Origin: Clostridium sp. SM-530-WT-3G | Lineage (GTDB): Bacteria; Bacillota; Clostridia; Clostridiales; Clostridiaceae | Length of the DNA stretch: 46,172 nucleotides | Direction of reading: 5' to 3' | Assembly: GCF_012843905.1 (NCBI RefSeq) | Contig: NZ_JABAGC010000025.1 | Coordinates: 1 to 46,172, forward strand | Part shown: piece by piece, positions 8,810 to 17,498 of the stretch | Numbering within the stretch: position 1 is the first letter of the stretch | How the letters are laid out: every line of letters begins with the position of its first letter | Translations under genes and position numbers: made by a program | The notes under the pieces: model-generated | Databases searched by the model: none | Told to the model about the DNA's origin: nothing | Seen by the model: the letters and a program-made list of their open reading frames with translations, nothing else

Positions 8810-9388
8810 TTGAGTTCTATTATTAAAATCAAACCATTAAGTACTACTTATGTAGATAGTGGCCATGCCAATCAAAACTTCTGTGAAAACAGAAACATTT
8901 TTGCTGGTAGTTTTCATAAGTCTGCATGTAGTTCAGTTATGTTCAAATCTTTAATTAACTTTGATTTAAAAGACTTAAATTCTCATGACCTTTCAAATAT
9001 ATACTTATGTCTTTATGTAAAAGATATCAATTCGGATACAAGCTATTATAGCAATAGTATTCTATCAATTTACAAAAACCTTGAACCATTTAACAATTCA
9101 AATGTAACCTGGAATTCTTCGCCTTGTAGCGATTATCCTATCCACTTTACCATAGACCCTAGCAACGTAGGTAAATATATAAAAATAAATATAACTTCAA
9201 TAGTTGAAAGTTGGCTTAAGAATAATGATAATTACGGAATATCAATAGAAGCAAATAACTACTATTCTTCCTTAATAAAATTTGCTTCCCTAAACTCTGA
9301 CAAACCACCTTTATTATATACCCAAAATATGGACATAAACTATGAATACAATAATTATAATACTCTTGTAAATCATAGCTGCCGCTAA
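8810..9388 (+). CDS. DNRLRE-type beta-sandwich protein
   Basis: The TTG at 8810 is preferred because AAAGGAAG lies 9 nt upstream. Another in-frame TTG at 8777 is possible, with GGAAG 11 nt upstream of it. The 192-residue product has the hallmarks of the DNRLRE (CBM96-like) domain: an early DSGHANQNF (normally DxxVxxxxPxxNYG), central LCLYVKD strands, NVTWNSSP, and a late ITSIVESWLKNNDNYGISI segment. Such domains are usually parts of large secreted proteins. Here it stands alone with no signal peptide, so its location is unclear; spore-associated or non-classically exported is a guess. Confidence 0.7.
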   Translation: MSSIIKIKPLSTTYVDSGHANQNFCENRNIFAGSFHKSACSSVMFKSLINFDLKDLNSHDLSNIYLCLYVKDINSDTSYYSNSILSIYKNLEPFNNSNVTWNSSPCSDYPIHFTIDPSNVGKYIKINITSIVESWLKNNDNYGISIEANNYYSSLIKFASLNSDKPPLLYTQNMDINYEYNNYNTLVNHSCR

Positions 9389-9485
9389 AGTTTAAACTTT
9401 TTAAGTAAATATAAATTCTACTTTTTTAATTTTAGCATCTTTCTTTACTGTGATTTTTTTAGTATTAGATTTTAATTATATATTT

Positions 9486-9525
9486 AAATAAGAACTAATA
9501 TTACAAAAGATATTAGTTCTTATTT
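9486..9525. terminator. bidirectional terminator
   Basis: AAATAAGAACTAATA and TATTAGTTCTTATTT form a perfect 15-bp stem with a 10-nt loop between two convergent genes. It has T-rich flanks on both strands. Confidence 0.85.
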
Positions 9526-9528
9526 ATT

Positions 9529-11544
9529 TTAAAGAATTTTTTCCGCATGCATTGCTTCATCTGCATCCTGCCACTTTACAATATATCCTTTTCCATGAGA
9601 ACAAAATACTGAATTTGAAGTATACATAATATCTGAATCCTTATTATAATTTCTCTTCTCTATCACTTCCTCAGTATTATGACATAAATCATATCCATCA
9701 TAAATGAAAGATATAGACCCTTTTCCTTTAGTAAATGCTATAACTTCCATTGAATAATCCATAAATGTTGAAACTGGACCTCTTCCTTTTATTTTGACAC
9801 TTCCATTTTCATTCTCAGGAGTTTCAAAAGTCCCAGAAAGCTTCTGAATATCACTAAGCACTCTTCCTATATGCTCTTCTGTAACATTAATCTCAAATTT
9901 ATAATATGGTTCTAATAAAATATTATTCGCTTTCTCAAGGCCTTGTCTTAAAGCTCTAAATGTAGCTTCTCTAAAATCTCCTCCACATGTATGTTTAAGA
10001 TGGGCCCTTCCATTTAAAAGAGTTATCCTTACATCAGTCAAGCTTGACCCTGTAATAAGACCATTATGCTCTCTTTCAAAAATATGAGTTTTAACTAGAT
10101 TTTGATACCCTGGTGCAAGATTGTCTACATGACATTTATTTTCGAATGTTATTCCACTATTCCTCTTTCCAGGTTCAATCATCAGATGTACCTCTGCATA
10201 ATGTCTAAGTGGTTCAAAATGCCCATATCCAAATGTAGGTTCAGTTATAGTCTCTTTATAAAGAATTTCACACGGTCCAAATTCCACATCCATGTTAAAT
10301 CTTTCTTTAACTATTTCTTTAAGAACTTCAAGTTGGATTTTTCCCATAATATGTACATGTATTTCTGATAATTCTTCACTCCATGTAACATTTAATGCTG
10401 GATCTTCACTTTCAAGAATTCTGAAATTCCTCAAAACATCCTTAACATTATAAGACTTATCATATATTACTTTAGATACCAATGTAGGAACCATTTCATA
10501 TTGATTTCTCATTTTAAGTTCACCAAGCATATCTCCTGGAATTGCATTTGTGATACCTGTAAGTGCCACAAGTTCACCACATTCACCTTTATCTGTAACA
10601 GTAAATTTACTTCCATTATATATTCTTAGTGAATTTACTTTTTCGCATATTTTACTTTCATCACTTTCACCATAAGTTATCTCATCTTTAACTTTTATAT
10701 TACCTTGTAAGACTTTAATAAATGTTAGTCTATTTCCATTTTCATCATATCTTATTTTATATACATATCCTTTAAAGTCTTCTTCATTTGTTTCATCTGA
10801 TTCTTTATAATCTGTATAAGTTATTTCATCCAGTCCATATAAGAATTCGACTACACCTTTATCCTGAAGTGCACTTCCTTTAAAGCATGGAAAAATCTTA
10901 TTTTCTTTTACTAATTCTTTAAATTTTTTTCTCCATAAATCTTCATCATAATTACCTTCAAAATACTTCTCTAAAAGTTCATCATCATATTCACTTATAT
11001 ATTCAACTAATTTATCATCAAATTCAATATTATTTTCATGGATATTTCCGCTATCTACTTCACATAATCCATTTTTAATATGAACATATACTGCATTTTC
11101 ATTAAGTTCTTTCCTTATTTCTTTAATAACTCTGTCTGTATCAGCATTTTCTCTATCTATTTTATTTACAAAAATTATAGTCGGAACTTTATATTTTCTT
11201 AAAAGATTCCAAACTGTCTTAGTATGACCTTGTACTCCTTCTACTGCACTTATTATAATTACAGCATAATCCATTATACCTATTGCTCTCTCCATTTCTG
11301 TACTAAAATCTACATGTCCTGGAGTATCAATAAGATAATAAGTAGAACCATTAAACTTAAATATTCCTTGATCCTGAAAAACAGTTATTCCTCTTTCTCG
11401 TTCTATGCTATGACTATCTAAAAATGTATCTTTATGGTCTACTCTTCCACGCTTTCTTATAGCCTGGGTATGATATAAAATTGCTTCTGAAACTGTAGTT
11501 TTTCCCGCATCCACATGAGCAAGTACTCCTATTGTCTTCTTCAT
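9529..11544 (-). CDS. Tet(M)-like ribosomal protection / translation-factor GTPase
   Basis: The ATG at 11544 is chosen because GAGGAGAAAC lies upstream; an earlier frame start at 11562 overlaps that site. The 671-residue protein is an EF-G paralogue with all GTPase motifs: G1 AHVDAGKTT, G2 RGIT, G3 DTPGHVDF, G4 NKID, G5 GSALQ. EF-G-like domains II-V follow (LEVLKEIVKERFNMDVEFG, then SLTDVRITLLNGRAHLKHT). The length and the C-terminal tail are as in Tet(M)/TetB(P)-type proteins, which remove tetracycline from the ribosome. Many clostridia carry chromosomal relatives of untested activity, so resistance is possible, not shown. It is a single gene with no obvious leader-peptide attenuator. Confidence 0.85.
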   Translation of the reverse strand: MKKTIGVLAHVDAGKTTVSEAILYHTQAIRKRGRVDHKDTFLDSHSIERERGITVFQDQGIFKFNGSTYYLIDTPGHVDFSTEMERAIGIMDYAVIIISAVEGVQGHTKTVWNLLRKYKVPTIIFVNKIDRENADTDRVIKEIRKELNENAVYVHIKNGLCEVDSGNIHENNIEFDDKLVEYISEYDDELLEKYFEGNYDEDLWRKKFKELVKENKIFPCFKGSALQDKGVVEFLYGLDEITYTDYKESDETNEEDFKGYVYKIRYDENGNRLTFIKVLQGNIKVKDEITYGESDESKICEKVNSLRIYNGSKFTVTDKGECGELVALTGITNAIPGDMLGELKMRNQYEMVPTLVSKVIYDKSYNVKDVLRNFRILESEDPALNVTWSEELSEIHVHIMGKIQLEVLKEIVKERFNMDVEFGPCEILYKETITEPTFGYGHFEPLRHYAEVHLMIEPGKRNSGITFENKCHVDNLAPGYQNLVKTHIFEREHNGLITGSSLTDVRITLLNGRAHLKHTCGGDFREATFRALRQGLEKANNILLEPYYKFEINVTEEHIGRVLSDIQKLSGTFETPENENGSVKIKGRGPVSTFMDYSMEVIAFTKGKGSISFIYDGYDLCHNTEEVIEKRNYNKDSDIMYTSNSVFCSHGKGYIVKWQDADEAMHAEKIL

Positions 11545-11747
11545 AATTAAGTTTCTCCTCATATAATTTATTATTTTTTAATTAATCTTATTATATTAAT
11601 CATGTATTATAACCTTATTTTTTCTTATAAAATAATTATTTTATTATAATCTATAATTTAGTCTTATTTAAAAATTATATCATATAAATCCATATATAAT
11701 CTTTTAAATAAATACTTAGTTAACTATACAAATCACATTATGAAGTA

Positions 11748-12680
11748 CTATTCATTTTCTTCTGTAAAATTTAAGTTTAATTCATATCTATCATAGGCTA
11801 TTTCAGAATTTTTAAATTCTTCTAAAGCATTTTCTATAAATTCTTCTGGATTCCCCATAGCTGTACCAAAATGAGTTAAAAGAAGTTTTTTCACATTCCC
11901 TCTCTCTGCAAGTACTGCTGCTTCTCTAAATGTCATATGTTTATTTTTTTCAGCTTTTACAATATCGTCATCATCTCCATATGTACCCTCACACACAAAT
12001 AAATCGCTGCCATATATAAAGTCTGCTATAGATGAAATGGGTCTAGAATCGGTAATATATGATATCTTTATCCCCTTCCTCTCTTCTCCAAGAATCATTT
12101 CTCTATAATATGTTTTTCCTTCATACTCTATTTTTTCTTCCTTCTTCTGCAATCTTGACCATAGTAATTTAGGTACATTATTTTTTATAGCACTTTCAAC
12201 ATTAAATTTTGGAGTCCTTTTAATATTAAAATTATATCCTATACATGGTGATGAATGTTCAAGTATACATGTATTAATTTCAACCTCTCCATTTATAAAA
12301 CCGTTGTTTAGAACAATAGTATCTTTAGGATTTTCAATTATATTTACTTCATAAGGTAGATATTCAGCTATGGTTCTTAACCCTTCTACAACTCTTGTTA
12401 TACCTTCAGGTCCTATTATTGTTAATGGCTCTGTTCTTCCACTATTACCAATGGTTCCAAGTAATCCTGGAAGGCCCACAATATGATCTCCATGAACATG
12501 AGTTATACAAATTACATCTAATGTTTTAAATCCACAATTAGAAATTCTCATTGATACCTGTGTTCCTTCTCCACAATCTATCAATATCTTCCTTCCTTTA
12601 TAGCTTATTAAACCTGCACTTAAAAATCTTGTAGGCATAGGCATGCCTCCTCCAGTTCCAAGAATTAAAAAATCTATCAT
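11748..12680 (-). CDS. rnz: ribonuclease Z
   Basis: This zinc-dependent endonuclease removes tRNA 3' trailers. The 310 residues (Bacillus enzyme 307) show the N-terminal FLGTGGGMPMPTR, the metallo-beta-lactamase motif HVHGDHIVGLPGL, CEGTYGDDDD with the downstream HMTFREAA, and LLTHFGTAMG. All zinc ligands expected of the short form appear present. The long insert GEERKGIKISYITDSRP is the family's usual region before the metal site. It is monocistronic. Confidence 0.93.
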   Translation of the reverse strand: MIDFLILGTGGGMPMPTRFLSAGLISYKGRKILIDCGEGTQVSMRISNCGFKTLDVICITHVHGDHIVGLPGLLGTIGNSGRTEPLTIIGPEGITRVVEGLRTIAEYLPYEVNIIENPKDTIVLNNGFINGEVEINTCILEHSSPCIGYNFNIKRTPKFNVESAIKNNVPKLLWSRLQKKEEKIEYEGKTYYREMILGEERKGIKISYITDSRPISSIADFIYGSDLFVCEGTYGDDDDIVKAEKNKHMTFREAAVLAERGNVKKLLLTHFGTAMGNPEEFIENALEEFKNSEIAYDRYELNLNFTEENE

Positions 12681-12994
12681 ATTCTACCTCTCTACTATAT
12701 TTATTTGAATTACCTTTGCATAATCAATCATTATGCTTTTTCAAGCAAAAAATTCTTTGCTCTCATTTTCTTTCAACAATATAAAAATATCTTTTATCTT
12801 TAATTTTTTTGGATATATTAAAATATCACATTTCCATTATAATATAAAATATTATATGCATATTATGATATTTTATTTTATATAAGCACATTTCCAAAAG
12901 TGGCAACACATTTAATTGTAATTATTTGGACATAATTATTTTATTATTTTTACACATAATATATTTGTATTACAAATTAAGGAGATGATATAAT
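12681..12994. other. A/T-rich intergenic region, no gene seen
   Basis: About 310 nt between divergent transcription units. It contains a small perfect hairpin (GCATAAT, 5-nt loop, ATTATGC, then TTTTTC, near 12718) and an inverted TAAAATATC/GATATTTTA pair. A CATAATA box at 12955-12961 could be a sporulation-sigma -10, but no convincing -35 was found. No RNA family was recognised. Confidence 0.4.
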
Positions 12995-13150
12995 ATGCAA
13001 AACAATAATAGAAGAGATTATTCAAAAGAAAATTACTTAAGAAATGGTAGCAAAACCCAAAACCAATATGCTAAGAATTCTATAAACACAAGCATTGAAG
13101 AACCAGGAATTAATGAAAGTGGAATTGAAGCTAAAAAACGCGGATTTTAA
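12995..13150 (+). CDS. small hydrophilic protein, 51 residues, unknown
   Basis: ATG at 12995 follows a strong AAGGAGATGAT. The 51-codon frame encodes a very polar, Asn/Lys/Glu-rich peptide starting MQNNNRRDYSKENYLRNG and ending EAKKRGF, with no hydrophobic segment. It is followed by a terminator, so it looks like a genuine small gene. Composition and size recall small spore-associated proteins, but no SASP signature is visible, so no function is assigned. A possible CATAATA -10 upstream hints at sporulation control (weak). Confidence 0.6.
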   Translation: MQNNNRRDYSKENYLRNGSKTQNQYAKNSINTSIEEPGINESGIEAKKRGF

Positions 13151-13173
13151 TTTCTCACTGTAGTAATTACAAA

Positions 13174-13204
13174 AAAACATCTAACATATATATTAGATGT
13201 TTTT
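13174..13204. terminator. bidirectional terminator
   Basis: AAAACATCTAA and TTAGATGTTTT form an 11-bp stem with A-rich and T-rich flanks, between the 51-residue gene (+) and the 76-residue gene (-). Confidence 0.8.
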
Positions 13205-13217
13205 AACAATTAATATT

Positions 13218-13448
13218 TTAGCTCTCAAGGAGATTTAATATTTCTGTCACTGTACTTTTTACTTCTGTTGGAAGTTTATCCAGTGCTTTCTGTCTCTGAT
13301 TCTCATTATTAATCTGAGCTATCTTAAGTACTTGCTGCTGAAGTCCTGGTATACTATTTAGTTTTGAAACTGCTTCATTAAACTTATTTGCAAAGACCGG
13401 GTCCTGCATCTTCAATTGAAGTTTCATGATTAGCTGATATGCATTCAT
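13218..13448 (-). CDS. small helical protein, 76 residues, unknown
   Basis: The start at 13448 has a good GGAGG 8-10 nt upstream. The product is all-helical by composition (MNAYQLIMKLQLKMQDPVFANKFNEAV...), with regular leucine spacing and no signal or membrane segment. It ends at a bidirectional terminator and is separated from the upstream isochorismatase-like gene by another terminator, so it is its own unit. No family was recognised. Confidence 0.6.
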   Translation of the reverse strand: MNAYQLIMKLQLKMQDPVFANKFNEAVSKLNSIPGLQQQVLKIAQINNENQRQKALDKLPTEVKSTVTEILNLLES

Positions 13449-13513
13449 CTAATAGGCCTCCATAAAAACCTTAATTCTACTTTATAATATTCAGCAATAA
13501 CAATAATGTTTAC

Positions 13514-13548
13514 AAAAAGACTGCCTCAAATTCTGAGACAGTCTTTTT
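13514..13548. terminator. bidirectional terminator
   Basis: AAAAAGACTGCCTCA and TGAGACAGTCTTTTTT pair with one mismatch around a 5-nt loop, directly after the isochorismatase-like gene. Confidence 0.85.
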
Positions 13549-13551
13549 TAT

Positions 13552-14067
13552 TTATAAATATGCTACTCCAAAGTTTTTAAGTCTTGTGCATACTTTATAA
13601 TACTTTACTTCATTTGTTTTACCTATACAGCTATTTGGAATAGATACTTTTAAACCTAAATCTAATGCTCCTTTTGCTGTTTCATTAATACTTCCTGTAA
13701 CATCAATACCTACTATTTCTATTTCAGATATTTGTTTTTCCCTTATAAATTTAATAAGATTGGTATTTTTAAATGCATTTGCAGTCTGCTTTTCAAAATA
13801 ATAATCACAAACAATCTTTATATTTTCACATATTTTAGCACCTGAAGTACCAACTATACCATACCCAATAAATTTTTTATTAAAAAAACTACTTGGTAAC
13901 ACATGTGCAATGTAAGCTACATACTTATTATCTGACTTGTATTCTTCTATTTTATTATTAATATTTAATATTAATTCATCCACATCATAATAGTTAAATT
14001 TCTTTTTGCTCCGCTGCTCCCCAATAAAATCTTCCTGAGCATTAACCACCAAAAGTGCTTTGTTCAT
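13552..14067 (-). CDS. isochorismatase-like hydrolase lacking the catalytic cysteine
   Basis: The 171-residue protein has the Rossmann-like fold of the cysteine-hydrolase (isochorismatase/nicotinamidase) family. The first catalytic residue Asp13 is in LLVVNAQEDF and Lys93 is in EKQTANAF. The third, normally Cys in a TxxCVxxTA motif, is Ser126 here (VTGSINETAKGA). Isochorismatase proper also lacks this Cys, but the other members use it as nucleophile. Hydrolysis by a thiol mechanism is therefore unlikely, and a non-hydrolytic or altered role is inferred. It is a monocistronic gene. Confidence 0.75.
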   Translation of the reverse strand: MNKALLVVNAQEDFIGEQRSKKKFNYYDVDELILNINNKIEEYKSDNKYVAYIAHVLPSSFFNKKFIGYGIVGTSGAKICENIKIVCDYYFEKQTANAFKNTNLIKFIREKQISEIEIVGIDVTGSINETAKGALDLGLKVSIPNSCIGKTNEVKYYKVCTRLKNFGVAYL

Positions 14068-14348
14068 CTTTCATCCCCATTATTCTTTTATATTCTTTGA
14101 ATACGTTATTATTTAAATTTCCAAAATTTTAATATAGTAAATTTATTATATATAGTTTTCAATATAAATTCAATTTTTATTAATGACCGTATTCCTTTAA
14201 TTTTTATATATTTCATTAGTTCATCATATAAAACCTCTATATATCATACTATTGAATGAATATATTAATTATATATTTAATATTTAGAATTAGTTCTGTC
14301 TAATATATATTCACATAAAGATATTACTCATTATATTTTAACATTTAT

Positions 14349-14927
14349 CTATCCTTCTTGAGCTGGTTTTACATCAAATGAAATAACAACTCTCTGTATT
14401 GATTGATTAGATGAAATATACTCTTTATTTAACGCTTCCTTAATATTTTCTCCTTCAATTCCTTGATTATATATTGTTCTTATGGCTTCAATAACATTTT
14501 CATTACCTCCAGTTAATTTATTTACATCATATCCTTCTAATTCACACCAAATTGCAATTTGTGTAGCAAAATAAGCGTCATCTTCATTTGATAAATTCAA
14601 CTCTTGTGGTGTCTTATCTGGATAACCTGATGCTAAAATATTGTCTATAATCGCTTCTGTGTTTCCTTTTAAATAAAAAACCTGTCCTGAAGGATATCCT
14701 TTTTCAATATCAAGGCAATATACAACCTCATCTTCATCACCTGTACTTATCCTTCTTGCTGATATAGTATAATTCTCATATTCTACTTCACCAAGCTTAG
14801 TTTTACCAGTAGTTATTGTTATAGATTCAGGAATCTCATATCTCTTTGCTGCATATGCATTGTTAGTCAAAAATAAAGGAAATATTAATAAAGTGCATAT
14901 AAATTTTATGTATTGTTTTATTTTCAT
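14349..14927 (-). CDS. secreted thioester-domain (TED) protein
   Basis: The 192-residue protein begins with a signal peptide cut near NAYA-AK. It then matches the class of internal-thioester adhesin domains: the cysteine motif YCLD (Cys71) and the glutamine motif ATQIAIW (Gln123) expected to form a Cys-Gln bond. Thioester domains covalently capture host or surface amines. Family proteins are normally long, with Cna-type repeats and a sortase signal. This one stops (TAG) just after the domain, with no LPXTG, no repeats, and no coding continuation in the next 280 nt. It may be a naturally free domain or the remnant of a larger adhesin. Confidence 0.75.
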   Translation of the reverse strand: MKIKQYIKFICTLLIFPLFLTNNAYAAKRYEIPESITITTGKTKLGEVEYENYTISARRISTGDEDEVVYCLDIEKGYPSGQVFYLKGNTEAIIDNILASGYPDKTPQELNLSNEDDAYFATQIAIWCELEGYDVNKLTGGNENVIEAIRTIYNQGIEGENIKEALNKEYISSNQSIQRVVISFDVKPAQEG

Positions 14928-15093
14928 GTTTTTTCACTCCTAACATATAATATATGTTAATAGTTTTTGTTTTTGTTATTACTTATATTCATATTTAATC
15001 CTTAATTTATTTTTATTTAACTCAATTATTCCAAAACATAAAATTATTAACTCAATAATAACATTTCATTATATATTATTATAATAAATGAGC

Positions 15094-15123
15094 TGTCATA
15101 TAATAACATTTACTTATATGACA
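15094..15123 (-). terminator. probable terminator of the exonuclease III gene
   Basis: TGTCATATAA and TTATATGACA form a perfect 10-bp stem with a 10-nt loop, 23 nt past the exonuclease stop. The U-tract is weak. Confidence 0.5.
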
Positions 15124-15145
15124 ACCCATTATAAAACTATATTTT

Positions 15146-15904
15146 CTATATGTTTATAGAAAGTTCCACAGGACAATGATCAGAACCCTCTATAGCTGTA
15201 TAAATCTTTGCATCTTCTAACTTAGATTTTAAACCATCACTAACTAAAAAATAATCAATTCTCCATCCTGCATTATTTGCTCTTGCATTAAATCTATATG
15301 ACCACCAAGAATAGACACCCTCAGTATCAGGATAAAAATATCTAAATGTATCAATAAATCCTGCTTCCAATAATTCTGTCATCTTTTCTCTTTCCTCATC
15401 TGTAAATCCTGCATTTTTTCTATTATTTTTAGGATTTTTAAGATCTATTTCTTTATGAGCTACATTTAAATCACCACATAAAATTACAGGCTTGCTCTTT
15501 TCAAGTTCTTTAAGATAACTTCTGAAAACATCTTCCCATACCATTCTGTAATCCAGTCTTTCAAGCTTTTGTTTTGAATTAGGAGTATATACATTTACAA
15601 GGTAGAATTCTTCAAATTCTAATGTAAGTACACGACCTTCTGTATCATGTTCTTTAATTCCAATTCCTCTTTTTACACTTAATGGTTTCTCTTTAGTAAA
15701 TACAGCTGTTCCTGAATAACCTTTCTTTTCAGCATAATTCCAGTAATCATAATACCCTGATAAATTTAATTCTATCTGTCCTTCTTGCAATTTTGTTTCT
15801 TGAACGCAAAAAATATCTGCATTTACATCATTAAAAAAATCTAAAAATCCCTTTTTCACGCATGCTCTAAGTCCATTAACATTCCAAGAAATAAGTTTTT
15901 TCAT
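15146..15904 (-). CDS. xth: exodeoxyribonuclease III (AP endonuclease)
   Basis: This Mg2+-dependent DNA repair enzyme cleaves at abasic sites and has 3'-5' exonuclease activity. The 252-residue protein has every family motif: WNVNGLRA, the metal ligand Glu in VQETKL, YTPNSKQ, GDLNVAH (Asp/Asn), WRIDYFLVS, and the catalytic SDHCPV near the C-terminus. The length is that of the Bacillus ExoA type. It has no operon partner. Confidence 0.95.
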   Translation of the reverse strand: MKKLISWNVNGLRACVKKGFLDFFNDVNADIFCVQETKLQEGQIELNLSGYYDYWNYAEKKGYSGTAVFTKEKPLSVKRGIGIKEHDTEGRVLTLEFEEFYLVNVYTPNSKQKLERLDYRMVWEDVFRSYLKELEKSKPVILCGDLNVAHKEIDLKNPKNNRKNAGFTDEEREKMTELLEAGFIDTFRYFYPDTEGVYSWWSYRFNARANNAGWRIDYFLVSDGLKSKLEDAKIYTAIEGSDHCPVELSINI

Positions 15905-15982
15905 ATCTTTTCGTACCTCTTATATTTTATTTCTAGTGTATATTTTAAATTAAACTAGATTTAACGTAACTATATTTAAAAT

Positions 15983-17350
15983 TTATCTACTTCTGTATCT
16001 ATTTCTAATATCTCTATATGCAGATTTAAAATCTTCTAATGTTACAAATTGATTTAAATCTTTTTCTAGATTGTTTTCTTCTGATTCTTCTTCAACTACT
16101 TCTTCAAGTGCAACTGCAGCTTCTTCATTTGCTTTCACTTCATCATCTTCAATTATTTTCTCAGCATCTATTACTATTTTATCATTTAAACTTTCATCTT
16201 CATTTTCTTCTAAAGTAGTATCATCTGCTTCTAATTCACTATCAAACTCTTCTACTTCATCATTTGGATGTAAGAATAATTCTACTTCCTCTTTCTCTAA
16301 ATCTTCTTCACATTCATTTTTTTCTTTTTCGTATCTTTCAAGCGCTGTAACTGCTGCCATAAATATTATATCCTTAATATCAGCACCTGATACATCTGTA
16401 AATTCTTTAGCTAACACTTCTGAATTTACCCCTTCTTCTAATGGCATCTTCTTTGGCATATGAATATCAAATATAGCTTTTCTACCTGCTTCATTAGGCA
16501 TTTTGAATTCAACGCTTGCCAGTATTCTTCTCTTAAATGCTTCATCATAATTATTAAGAAGATTTGTTGTAAAAATAACTACTCCTTCAAATTTTTCAAG
16601 TTCTAATAGCATTACACTTCTTGTTATATTTACACCATAATCAGCAGATTGGCTTATATCTGTAAGACGCTTTCCTAAAAATGAATCTGCTTCTTCAAAT
16701 ACTAGTACCGCATCATCTTGACTAGCTTTTTCAAATGCTTTTTTTATATTCTTAGGAGTTTGACCTACATATTTAGATTCAAGTTCTGCATAATTAATTG
16801 AATATATTTTCTTACCTAAATACTTTCCTACTGCTTCAGCAGCCATACTTTTCCCAGTTCCAGGTTCACCAAAGAAATTGAAAACAACAGATCTATTTTT
16901 TATAGCTGTTTCTTCAAATCCCCAGTCCTTGTACATCTTTTCTTCGTGTTTTTTTATATTTAAAACTGTTAGTATCTGCTTTTTTTCTTCTTCTCCTAAA
17001 TAAACCTGATCTAATGTATAATGTGGTTCATACATATCCATAAATTCATCTTTAAAAACAGTTTCTTTTAGTTCACCTGAATTTTCTTTATTCATCATCT
17101 TATCTATTAAAGCATCATCAGCAGATATTAAAATTCTCTTAGGGCTTTGATTATACCTTGAACTATTAACTTCACATGCTCTATTTATATCACTAAACAA
17201 CTTATCAACATGATTTTCATCTAGAAGTGTATCTTTTCCGTCAACTCTTTTAAATTTTGCATCTAAAATAGTTATTCTGGCATTCTTATACTTTCTAGTT
17301 ACATTTTTCTTTACTATATTATCTTTTCCCAAATTCATTATTCCAAACAT
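15983..17350 (-). CDS. AAA-family ATPase with acidic C-terminal tail
   Basis: The 455-residue protein has a 145-residue N-terminal region without a recognised domain. A single AAA module follows: Walker A GEPGTGKS at 161-168, Walker B VLVFEEAD at 215-222 (Glu where Asp is usual before the catalytic Glu), the FTTN sensor and an RR arginine finger in FKRRI. The SGADIKDIIFMAA lid follows. It then has a strikingly acidic stretch of about 100 residues (345-440, mostly Glu/Asp) before a basic end (SAYRDIRNRYRSR). It is like FtsH/Cdc48-type ATPases without a protease. The substrate is unknown; a chaperone or disassembly role is inferred. It is a single gene. Confidence 0.75.
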   Translation of the reverse strand: MFGIMNLGKDNIVKKNVTRKYKNARITILDAKFKRVDGKDTLLDENHVDKLFSDINRACEVNSSRYNQSPKRILISADDALIDKMMNKENSGELKETVFKDEFMDMYEPHYTLDQVYLGEEEKKQILTVLNIKKHEEKMYKDWGFEETAIKNRSVVFNFFGEPGTGKSMAAEAVGKYLGKKIYSINYAELESKYVGQTPKNIKKAFEKASQDDAVLVFEEADSFLGKRLTDISQSADYGVNITRSVMLLELEKFEGVVIFTTNLLNNYDEAFKRRILASVEFKMPNEAGRKAIFDIHMPKKMPLEEGVNSEVLAKEFTDVSGADIKDIIFMAAVTALERYEKEKNECEEDLEKEEVELFLHPNDEVEEFDSELEADDTTLEENEDESLNDKIVIDAEKIIEDDEVKANEEAAVALEEVVEEESEENNLEKDLNQFVTLEDFKSAYRDIRNRYRSR

Positions 17351-17498
17351 ATATTATTCCTTTCATTTTCCAATAAACAACATTAATATCATTGGACAAC
17401 CAAATTAATCTTAAGTTTAACTTTCAATAAAATTATTTCATATTAATATTATGTCACAATAATATTGTAGAATGCAATACTATATATATTAGGTATAA

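Noticed and set aside
12718..12742. Small GCATAAT/ATTATGC hairpin followed by TTTTTC
   Set aside because: Looks like a plus-strand terminator, but no plus-strand gene lies upstream.
16071..16463. Ser-rich 130-codon frame opposite the AAA ATPase
   Set aside because: Antisense shadow of the Glu/Asp-rich tail; low complexity and no ribosome binding site.
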